A stretch of DNA of 64,000 bases. Origin: Usnea hakonensis (Eukaryota; Ascomycota; Lecanoromycetes; Lecanorales; Parmeliaceae). Position 1 is the first letter of the stretch. Every line of letters begins with the position of its first letter. Positions 46,484 through 54,557 of this stretch are shown here, in pieces. The notes below the pieces were generated by a model. That model saw nothing but the letters and a program-made list of their open reading frames with translations. It was not told the origin of the DNA and searched no databases. Both the position numbers and the translations under genes were made by a program. The stretch is taken from positions 1 to 64,000 of the forward strand of contig BLJB01000293.1 in NCBI GenBank assembly GCA_013423325.1, given 5' to 3'.

Positions 46484-47879
46484 ATGAACACAGAAAAAGA
46501 CGTTGTCTCCGTGAAGATAGATCCAACTAGAAAGCCGTTTGAGGAAGTGAACCGCCTACGAAAACTGGAGATAGATCGAAGGGCCGTGGCACCCTTGAAC
46601 ACGTTGACAGAATTCGATCCGATGATGAGAGTTGCGATCAAGAATTTGAACGACGCTCAAAAATGTAAGCAGAAAACTACCATTCAATCTACACCGGACT
46701 CTGGGGCTTATTTCTGTCTTAGCTAAATATCCACACCTGAAGTTTGTGCCTAGTCCTCCAAGTCCCTGTATGGGACAACAGAAAATTAAGATCGGGTTTG
46801 GACGTGCTGAGCCGAAATGCCCGTACGGCGTCAATGTCACTACCGAGACAACTTCGTTGCATCCAACACGTTCCTTATTGGCATTACTTGCACGCTGCGT
46901 ATACTGTAATTTCGCCTATACCGCAGAAAGATCAAACAATCTACGAGAAGACTGTGAGCAAAGCCGTCCTGCTGGGACATGCCTGTATCGGAGCGCAGAA
47001 TGCACAAAGGCTCAGCTTGAAGGAAGTGATTTCTGCGAGGACCATACGCGCCGGTATAAATCCGACAATAGCAACGGCGAGTGACACGGAATCATTACAT
47101 CTGAATGAGCGATGCTAATTCTGCTTTTAGGTTTAGGTACAAAGAAGTTCGAGAGTCGTATCAGAGTTCAGTACGAAGATAGCCGTGCTCAAGGACCATG
47201 TGGAAAAATCCTGACTTCCATCGGTCTTATGGAATACCTAGAGACAACAAAAGGCTACCACAAATTTGACGCTCAATGGAAGGTAATCCGATGCATGGAA
47301 TACGAAGGGAGTAATACACTGTTCTACATCGACACCGAATTTGTCGATGGTGGTTTGATCGAGGTTGCAATTATTAACGCCGCCGGGGAAAAGGTGCTCG
47401 ATACGTTAGTGCTCCATGAAAAATCATGGAAAGAAATTTACGATGAAGGGTCTGATTCTACGCGTCTTATGATGGCGAGGCAGAAAAAAAAGTTCCAATG
47501 GGACGACGATTGGAACTTCCCACCCTCAGCCACAGTCATGGACGCAGCCCAAGTTGCGACTCTTTTACATGCAGCGTCGTGTTCCATGCCCGAAGCTAGA
47601 TTCGTGGAATATTCTCCAGGAAATATGGACACTAAGCTGATCCAGAGTTTCCTGCGGGATAACGGGGGACTAGAACACGTTCTCGGCAATCACAGGGGCT
47701 ACGGGGCCTTCCCCCTATGGCAGAAAAGACTCCCAGGGTTCTGGGAATGTTCGCAGGAGACAATCTTCGCTTTCTGCCGACCCGATGACCCCATGTCGAA
47801 GCTCTCACACCGCGCCCTTGTCGATGCGAAGAAGCTACGAATTCTAATGAGAGACCTTTTTAATGATTCTGCCGCCTGA
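46484..47879 (+). CDS. DEDDh 3'-5' exonuclease-like protein with Cys-rich N-terminal part
   Basis: Exon 1 46484-46664 and exon 2 46723-about 47080 join cleanly (GTAAGC...CTTAG). The junction to the last exon (about 47135-47879) is not resolved by phase. The last exon holds an RNase-H-fold exonuclease: ExoI FYIDTEFVDGGLIEVAI (DxE), ExoII PGNMDTKLIQSFL, and ExoIII SHRALVDAKKL, which matches HxAxxD of the DEDDh class (as in DNA Q/RNase T/ERI-1 relatives). The N-terminal part is basic and contains ARCVYCNF and a C...C...C..H cluster (GTCLYRSAECTK, SDFCEDH) that could bind zinc. Substrate (RNA or DNA) is unknown. The last codons (FNDSAA plus stop) are the beginning of a three-fold tandem repeat. 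It might be two genes. Confidence 0.6.
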
Positions 47880-48094
47880 AGGAAGTGTGCATTATGTTGC
47901 TTATCTGGGAGGAGTTGCTGGATCATCATTGCTTTGACGTTCGATCTAATGATTCTGCCGCCTGAAGGAAGTATGCTTTATATTGCTTGTCTGGGAGGAA
48001 GTTGCTGGTTGATTATTGCTTTGGTACTCGATCTAATGATTCTGCCGCCTGAAGGAAGTATGCTTTATATTGCTTATCTGGGAGGACTAGCTAT
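47861..48094 (+). repeat. Tandem repeat, three units of about 85-88 bp
   Basis: Units start at 47861, 47946 and 48034, each with TAATGATTCTGCCGCCTGAA followed by GGAAG, then ATGTTGCTT- or ATATTGCTT-like sequence and TCTGGGAGGA. The third unit breaks off near 48094. Unit 1 includes the last six codons and stop codon of the exonuclease gene, so the gene's 3' end and UTR have been copied in tandem. Confidence 0.9.
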
Positions 48095-48160
48095 CTTATA
48101 CTCATCGAATACATATCGGCTGGATAGATGGCTCAAGCAGAAATAACGTGAGAGTCTCAC

Positions 48161-48221
48161 CCTCGCAAGAGATAGCCCCTGTCTAGGTACGCGTGATAGG
48201 AGGTTCAGTAATCGTGCTGAC
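48161..48221 (+). repeat. 61-bp direct repeat, copy 2
   Basis: Same 61 bp as 45681-45741 with five transition differences. It lies about 70 bp after the tandem repeat, so the exonuclease gene is flanked by the two copies in direct orientation. Confidence 0.9.
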
Positions 48222-48948
48222 CTTTAAGTAAACGATTTGACACTTGAATGCAGCTGAGCCATGATATCTTGTGTGAAATTTGGCCCGATTGAGTGGGAGG
48301 ACACCCTTCAGGAGTGGCTTCAAGTGTCGCATCGCCCCCAATCAGTCTAGGATCACACTTAGAAAGCCTTGCGATGGTACACGCACACCTACCAAAAACC
48401 ATAGCTTCAAGAATACGAGGGTAAATTTCCTGGTCAGGTTGTCTCTATCTGGCGGTTTTCAATAATAATAATATGGGCTGATTTTCTCAAAGTACGGAGT
48501 ATGGATACTTAATTGCGCCTTGATGCTGCGCAATTGTCCGGTGAGTTTTGGTCGCTGGCGGCAGGCACTGTGCCTCATTTTTCCCTCGCTTGGCGTGGGC
48601 TGGAAGCGAAAAATGCCAGCGCCCACCTGCTGGTGGACCCCCCATTACCCATTAATCTACTCCGTACTCGAATTCCCATTGCGGCCCCCAAAAGTTCAGT
48701 ACTTTTCAATTCAGTCAGTCTCCGAAATGCGCGACTCCGCCTCGCTTCTCAGGCTGAGAGGGTGCTCTAGCCATTGGTACCTTGCTTGAGGGGGCCCTCG
48801 TACCTGAGTATTATTATAAAAATGGGGGGATACATCTTGTCCAACGGATTTTTGAAGAGCATAATTTGAAGACATACAATTTTGCTTTCACATCACTCTG
48901 CTATTCGTATCAATTCCCTCTCAAAGTCTCTTCGCTATTTGCATCAAC
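48222..48948. other. Intergenic, promoter of the coiled-coil gene
   Basis: 727 bp. Overlapping 60-170-codon ORFs are present but have no recognisable content. Confidence 0.45.
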
Positions 48949-49978
48949 ATGGCTTCAGTCAGCTCGAGTCGGGACTTGTGGAACCCCCGCACTGTTCTCG
49001 ATGTCGATCCAATGGACCCCGATTGCCAGTGCGTCGGCGAGGCCAGTACCACCGGGAGACGTTGTAGATGGGATTTCCGGTCCGAACAGTTCAACGCTTC
49101 TCAAAAGGCCGCTGCCGCCAAGCAGCTCAACTCCATGGCCGAGACGCACCCGTCCAAGGTCACCTCGGCGGCCCTCGAATCATTGGCCCGCAATACGCTG
49201 TGCAGGGACTGGCATAAAGGCCAAGCGTATGCGAAAAGCCAGAAGTGGAAAGCCGCAATCGATTCTTATTCCCGACAACATGGCGAACAACTGACCTTGG
49301 CCATTGCGGTCGGGCAATTGCAACTCGACCTCGACGACGGCAAACAGCTGCGCAGCAGCATCGCCAGAGAAAGGGACGCCGCGGAGCAAGAAGTCAAGGC
49401 AACGCGCCAAGCGTTGGAGACCTCGCAGACCCGATGCGCTGAGCTGATGGAGAAAATCGATAGATCTGATAGCCAACGGAAAGAAGACCAGGCGGCGAAC
49501 TCCCGCGGCGTCGCCCGGCTGCGGCAGCAACTGACGGAGCTGCGGACGAGTGTGAAGACGTTGGATCAGCAGCTCGCGGCCAGCGATCGGGAGGTTGCGA
49601 TTCTCAAGGAGGCCAAGGCGGTGGAGGAAGGGAAGACGAAGCTGGGGGAAAGAGAAGCGGAGGGTCTGCGTCAAGATCTTCGGGAGAGTAAGGCTCGGTA
49701 TGAGGCGTTGCAAGCGGAAAGTTCGCGGGAGACAAGGCGCTTGGAGGAGTTACTTGAAGCGGAGCGAGAGGTAGGCTTGGACCTTGTGTGCGAAGTTGAG
49801 AGCGTTGGGGTGAAATGACTGACATGTGGAACAGGACAAAGTGGCGCCTCCTCCGCCACAGAAGGTGAAAAAGGGTCTCTTTGCGGTGATACTGAGGCAG
49901 CCGCCGAGGATATTCGTGAGGAAGGCGTCGAGGATGACGAAGACGGAATCTGTTCCCTATGTGCAAAGTGCTGCTTGA
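48949..49978 (+). CDS. Coiled-coil protein with N-terminal Cys/His motif
   Basis: Exons 48949-49770 and 49835-49978 (GTAGGC donor, AACAG acceptor), 321 aa. Residues about 24-90 carry a possible zinc site: DPDCQCVGEASTTGRRCRWD and later NTLCRDWHKGQAYAK. The spacing C-x-C, C, C..H resembles a fungal motif found in front of long coiled coils. From residue 110 to 275 it is an almost unbroken coiled coil (RDAAEQEVKATRQALETSQT, LRQQLTELRTSVKTLDQQLA). The C-terminal exon is basic and Pro-rich (DKVAPPPPQKVKKG). GC content is higher than its left neighbour. I do not recognise a function. Confidence 0.65.
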
Positions 49979-50081
49979 TAATTCGACCTGCGGCCCTTTA
50001 TTTAGAATGTACAAAACGCTGCCTATGTCCATATTTACACGCCATTCCAGTTTCCACGGCTTTTTACCTCGCTCGGAGGGG

Positions 50082-51716
50082 TCACATCCACAAGCACAAC
50101 TTCCCACTGGCAGTCCCAGCAGCGATCCATTGCTCCGTAGGATGGAACTGGGTCACAGCGGGCACAGCAGTGATGCCTTCGCCGCCTAGCTGCGCCAGCT
50201 GGTCTCCGTTTGCGGTGTAGATGTCGACGAAGCGGTTCATGTTGCCGATACAGAAGCGATGGATCGAATTGGGCGGGTGAAGCTGCCATTGGGCTCGGAG
50301 ACTGCTTTCTGTTAGTCTGTCAATGCAAGAAGAGAGATTGGAAAGCACCGACATGGTAACCCATCTGCCCGTCTGGTTATTATGTCGAATGATTGACGAC
50401 GGTGCCATCTCGTGATCTGATACCTTGTGCCCGGGACTCCATGACCCCATACCTTCAAAGGTGTGTATCTTCACCGTGTCGTCATAACTCGCCGTCGCGA
50501 CCTGTCCTGCCGAATTGAACGCCGCGTGACTGACACTGAGTCTGCTTTCGTGCTCTCCGACCAGAGCCGGAAGCTGCCTCGACGCCTTACCGCTCACTTT
50601 CCGCAGGTCCCAGATCCGCAAGTAGCGGTCTAGGGAGGCTGTGGCGACGAAGTGTGGGTTTGCAGGGTTGAGGGAGAAGCCTCCGATTTTCTTCTCGGAA
50701 AGCTGAAAAATATCCGTGGTGTTCGGCGCTCGAGTGTCCGTTCTTCCTACGTGACCGTCGAGGCGAGAGAAGTATAGAATGTGTGGAGCAGTCGGATCCA
50801 CCTCTACTCCTGATAGGGGCTCGTCAAGGGATGTGTCCGAGGGAGCATATATTTCCGTGGATTTGGACTTTGTGAGATCGAGGAGACGGAGCGAGGAGTC
50901 GTAGGAGCAGGTATAGAGATGCGATGGATTGGCGTGTGAGAATTGGAACGAGGAGATTGTGCGGGTGTGGCAGTGGAAGGACGTTATTGCTGGGTCTAGG
51001 TCGTCTTCATCCTCCTCTTCGTCTGCTTCTTCCTTCTTGACGCCGTCTTCGGCTTTGACCGAAGCGGGTGCCTGTGAGGCATCAAAGATGCCCAAATTGC
51101 CTAGCTTGTCACCAGCGAAGACCAATGGTTTGTCTGTTGTTGGATGGAAGCCCAGCGAGTAAATACGTTCTGGCGTTATCTTTATACGGTTGGGCTCGAA
51201 TCCATCATATAGCTCCAAGCCGCTCATCTGCTCTCTCAGCGCTCTAAGCTCCTTGTCCGTAGTCTCTCTGACCTCACTGTCTCCGAATGTCCGCTCATAT
51301 GGGTTGGCTCCTCGGGAAACGACGTCCACCAAGAAATTCTCGCTCTTGTCCCAATCCCTTCCCCCAACAACCACATCACTTAGATTCAGCTCGCCCGAGT
51401 GTCGCTGCCTCTTCGCCTTCGCAACTTCCTGTTCCGCGGCATGTTCATCCTCCGCTTTCCGCTTGGCGACTTCGCTGTCCGCGGTCAGGCCCAGTAACCG
51501 CGACGACGTTCGCCGTGGGCCGACGTCTTCGACTTTGACGCGCTTGACTGGAACCTTTTTTTTGTGCGTGGCGCTACTTTTGTGCGGTTTGGGTGCGGGT
51601 TTTTGAGGTCCGAGGCCGGCTTGGCCGGCATCGAGGGCGAGTTGCTTGAGGAGTTTGTCTCGCTGGGCGATGTTGGCTTGGCGCTGTTGTTCGTATTCGC
51701 TGAGTTCGGGGGCCAT
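50082..51716 (-). CDS. CMR1: DNA damage-binding protein CMR1
   Basis: WD40 protein of the CMR1/WDR76 family that enters intranuclear quality-control foci after replication stress and binds DNA. Exons on the minus strand: 51716-50353 and 50301-50082; the 51-nt intron (GTCGGT donor, AGCAG acceptor) restores GRWVTILRAQWQLHPP. 527 aa. The start MAPELSEYEQQRQANIAQRD is the family start; a longer frame with an upstream Met is open. Conserved segments: LGLTADSEVAKRKAEDE, ERIYSLGFHPTTDKPLVFAG, the DWD-like SLDRYLRIWDLRKVSGK, HESRLSVSHAAFNSAGQVAT and HRFCIGNMNRFVDIYTANG. Acidic insert near residues 245-260. Divergent from the Mtf2-like gene. Confidence 0.9.
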   Translation of the reverse strand: MAPELSEYEQQRQANIAQRDKLLKQLALDAGQAGLGPQKPAPKPHKSSATHKKKVPVKRVKVEDVGPRRTSSRLLGLTADSEVAKRKAEDEHAAEQEVAKAKRQRHSGELNLSDVVVGGRDWDKSENFLVDVVSRGANPYERTFGDSEVRETTDKELRALREQMSGLELYDGFEPNRIKITPERIYSLGFHPTTDKPLVFAGDKLGNLGIFDASQAPASVKAEDGVKKEEADEEEDEDDLDPAITSFHCHTRTISSFQFSHANPSHLYTCSYDSSLRLLDLTKSKSTEIYAPSDTSLDEPLSGVEVDPTAPHILYFSRLDGHVGRTDTRAPNTTDIFQLSEKKIGGFSLNPANPHFVATASLDRYLRIWDLRKVSGKASRQLPALVGEHESRLSVSHAAFNSAGQVATASYDDTVKIHTFEGMGSWSPGHKVSDHEMAPSSIIRHNNQTGRWVTMSVLSNLSSCIDRLTESSLRAQWQLHPPNSIHRFCIGNMNRFVDIYTANGDQLAQLGGEGITAVPAVTQFHPTEQWIAAGTASGKLCLWM

Positions 51717-51949
51717 TGTGGCGGTTGGGAGGTCAATAAATTGGGCAGGGGAAGCAGGGTGATTGGATTTCGAAATGTACAAATCCAAAGAGTCAGGTAC
51801 TTTATTGTTCAACGCGTGTGGCGAATTCGCGATCAATGGCTTTCGCGACACGCTAGCTCAGCCCTATGCAGCCCTATCAGAAAACGCTTTTGCAACATGC
51901 CTGTCCATCTGTCTACTCCTCTGTCATTTCAGTTCAAATCCTCGTTGAA

Positions 51950-53500
51950 ATGATGAGGAATGCTCCACTGAGCAAGCTACCGCTGAGTAGCTGCTTGAAG
52001 TTGTCGTCGTTGTTTGCGGTACAAAATTGTGCCCGCATAAGCCCTCTGCTACCTTTCCTCTACCAGACTCGAACGCTCCTCTTGGAGCCGAAGATAGCGA
52101 AATCTGTTCTTGCAGACAACGACCGCAATGGACGAAGGCGCAAATTCTGCTCCACATCTCAAGGCAATGCCCCTGCTGAGAATGTCCAGCGCTCTGACAC
52201 CCATTCACACGGCTTCGTCAATCCCCGTCACAAGCAAGTCCTGGATAATCTCCTGTACTCCGGATCTCAAAGGCACAATCCAACTTCTCCGCCCTCGACC
52301 GTGACAGCAACCGAGCAAGCAGTCTTCAATCGGCTTATCAAGGATATCCCACAGCCTACGGACCTCGACGCGGATTATGGAGATATTCTAGACCAAGGCG
52401 AATATGACCCTAACGCTGATATCAATAAAATTTTCGAATATGCGGTAAATATGATGGGAGGGCCAAAAGGACAAGCTGGGAAGGCGTCTGCCACAAGACA
52501 TCCTTTCCCTTCCACGTCTGGACAAAAAGCAACCGACGCCCTCAATCCTAACGGACACCAACCGCCCGGGTTCAAGGGGTTGCTCTTCAGACGACCATTG
52601 GAGTACCCTACTGACGGTCCCCAAGTGTATAAGGGAATGACCATGTATAATGGAATGCCCATAAAAAGACCATCGATGTGGGCCGACACTAGCATGGAGA
52701 ATGAAGACGAGACTGATGAGGAGCGTGCCAAGCGTGAAGTAGCCTGTGATGATCACAGAACCATGGTAACGGGTATGCTTGACAAAACAAATAGCGACCT
52801 GGAGATTTGGCGAGTTCTTGAAAACGAGGTGTTTAATCTCATCACTCAGCTGGATGAGCACAACAAGATCGTGGAGAAGGCGAGCAATGGACAGGTACTG
52901 GATGCCGCAAAAGCCCGCAAAGCAGAAGCAGAGGGCAAAGATATAGCAGACATCAAGCTTGAGAAGGGAGACCTTACGCCCAAAGAGACAAAACTCAGCA
53001 AATTGACTTTCACAAAAGCAATCCCAATCAGTAACCTCCTCATGATCCTGAACAGGAACTACGCTGAGTATTGCCTTTTCGCTCTTCGGCTCTTCCGTGA
53101 AAAATATCCCACGTCCTCCTACGCGACGCACGTCTTCGCTACAATGAAGGGGCGCGGGCCTATCTCTTACGTTCTCGGCGCGTCTTCAGAAATCTACAAC
53201 GAAGTTATCTTCCTGAAGTGGACCCAACAATCCGACTTGCACGCAGTGGCCGACTTGATGGAGGAGATGCTCAATCAGGGCATCGAGGGCAATGAAGGGA
53301 CGATTGCTTTGTGCAAGGGGATAGCGCAGCAGAGACGGAGCGGGATGCGGGGATACATGGGTCCGGTGGTGAAGGAATGGTGGAATATGAGAGGGAATGT
53401 GGATGGGTGGAGGAGGCTGTGCAGTCTCTATGATAGGATCCAGAGCGAGCTGGATGATAATAAGCGCGCTGTTGAAATGAGGAGTGAAGACGTGCAGTGA
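51950..53500 (+). CDS. Mtf2-like mitochondrial protein
   Basis: Intronless; 516 aa from the Met pair at 51950 (open frame from 51866). The N terminus is basic and lacks acidic residues (NAPLSKLPLSSCLKLSSLF), fitting a mitochondrial presequence. The C-terminal 250 residues match the Mtf2-like domain of filamentous fungi: SDLEIWRVLENEVFNLITQL, KAIPISNLLMILNRNYAEYC, LFREKYPTSSYATHVFATMK, GPISYVLGASSEIYNEVIFL and MGPVVKEWWNMRGNVDGW. Yeast Mtf2/Nam1 acts in mitochondrial mRNA handling and translation coupled to the RNA polymerase; the same role here is inferred by family only. Confidence 0.75.
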   Translation: MMRNAPLSKLPLSSCLKLSSLFAVQNCARISPLLPFLYQTRTLLLEPKIAKSVLADNDRNGRRRKFCSTSQGNAPAENVQRSDTHSHGFVNPRHKQVLDNLLYSGSQRHNPTSPPSTVTATEQAVFNRLIKDIPQPTDLDADYGDILDQGEYDPNADINKIFEYAVNMMGGPKGQAGKASATRHPFPSTSGQKATDALNPNGHQPPGFKGLLFRRPLEYPTDGPQVYKGMTMYNGMPIKRPSMWADTSMENEDETDEERAKREVACDDHRTMVTGMLDKTNSDLEIWRVLENEVFNLITQLDEHNKIVEKASNGQVLDAAKARKAEAEGKDIADIKLEKGDLTPKETKLSKLTFTKAIPISNLLMILNRNYAEYCLFALRLFREKYPTSSYATHVFATMKGRGPISYVLGASSEIYNEVIFLKWTQQSDLHAVADLMEEMLNQGIEGNEGTIALCKGIAQQRRSGMRGYMGPVVKEWWNMRGNVDGWRRLCSLYDRIQSELDDNKRAVEMRSEDVQ

Positions 53501-53810
53501 AGATGGAGGTTGGAGGCGGAGAGTGAAGAAAAAGATTGAAGAAGGAGATTCAAGAAAAAGAGTGTAGAAGAAGATTGAAGACGGAGCCAGAGACGGAGAG
53601 GGAGAAAGAACTGTGGAGACGGAGAGCCCTGAAGGACAGTCGTAGACCGACCAAGAACGACAGCGGCATGCTCAATTCGTAGGATTGAAGTCAAGTAATT
53701 GAGTCCATAGAATTCTTAATATATACAAAAGCCATTGCTATGGGGCGTTAGCACAACATGACCACAAAATGATCAGCCAGCTCCAATGATTGCGTTTCGC
53801 CCACTTCCTC
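53501..53810. repeat. Purine-rich degenerate repeat in the 3' region
   Basis: After the Mtf2-like stop, 53505-53630 is almost pure purine on the plus strand with loose repeats of GAAGAAGATTGAAGA and GGAGACGGAGA. The rest of this 310-bp gap shows nothing else. Confidence 0.6.
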
Positions 53811-54557
53811 CTATATCCAGACACCCTTGCTCCTCAACCCATCCACCAACCCTCCAGCCTGCATGCCCACGAATTTTCCAACCATTCCGAGCCCGCCCCT
53901 AAGTCTCTCCCCTTCCTCCAGTCTCCTCGTCAAAAACTCCTCCGTCTCCACGAACCCGTCTGACCTGTCCTGTGTCATGAATAATTCTGCACTTGCGTAT
54001 ATAGCAGCAAGTGCGGCACGATTGGTATACCAAGCCGACGTCACGGTCGTGCTGCCGGCGAGGAAGAGGAGCTCGTCTGATAGGCGGGCGAGTTCACGGA
54101 GAGAGGTAGGGATGTGACGGGCGGTGGAGAGAAGGGCGAGAGCTTCTTGCCAGCGATGTATGAGGGGTGTATTGGCGTGTAGCCTGTGGAGGGCTAGGGT
54201 TCTGATGTTTGCTGTGATGTCGGTCCGTGGTTGTAGGGAGGCGGCATGTTTGGCGAGGGCGAGACGTTGGGTGACGAGGTGGTAATTGACGAGTGAAAAG
54301 GCACCGGTGGGAAAGAGATTGGTCGAGATGTCGAGATAACCGGCGTCTCGGGCGCCCTGGGTGAGGGCCGTGGTGCTGAACCCATGGGATGGGACGTGGG
54401 TAAGGGCGGCGGAGAGGATGGCGTCTTCCGTTGGGTTGAATGGCGGCGGAGCTTCGTGCTCATAAGAATGGTAGGAACGGCTACATGGCCGTATGATCAT
54501 CGATCTTATTTGGGCTGGCTGTCTTAGGACTGCGTACAATGGCTTGATGGTAAGCAT
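53811..54557 (-). CDS. COQ9: Ubiquinone biosynthesis protein COQ9
   Basis: Intronless, 248 aa. A TetR-fold lipid-binding protein of the mitochondrial inner membrane that presents intermediates to Coq7 in ubiquinone synthesis. The N terminus (MLTIKPLYAVLRQPAQIRSM) is a likely mitochondrial presequence. Family segments follow: EDAILSAALTHVPSHGFS, ALTQGARDAGYLDISTNLFP, GAFSLVNYHLVTQRLALAKH, the lipid-site region WYTNRAALAAIYASAELFMT and FLTRRLEEGERL. With COQ1 it makes two CoQ genes in one 64-kb window. Confidence 0.9.
   Translation of the reverse strand: MLTIKPLYAVLRQPAQIRSMIIRPCSRSYHSYEHEAPPPFNPTEDAILSAALTHVPSHGFSTTALTQGARDAGYLDISTNLFPTGAFSLVNYHLVTQRLALAKHAASLQPRTDITANIRTLALHRLHANTPLIHRWQEALALLSTARHIPTSLRELARLSDELLFLAGSTTVTSAWYTNRAALAAIYASAELFMTQDRSDGFVETEEFLTRRLEEGERLRGGLGMVGKFVGMQAGGLVDGLRSKGVWI

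Noticed and set aside
47861..48094. Three regularly spaced repeats as a CRISPR-like array.
   Set aside because: The units are contiguous tandem copies without unique spacers and overlap a eukaryotic gene end.
49180..49713. 177-codon minus-strand ORF.
   Set aside because: Antisense of the coiled-coil gene; its leucine/arginine-rich content is the mirror of Glu/Gln/Ala codons.
52388..53131. 247-codon minus-strand ORF inside the Mtf2-like gene.
   Set aside because: Antisense shadow of a well-supported coding region.
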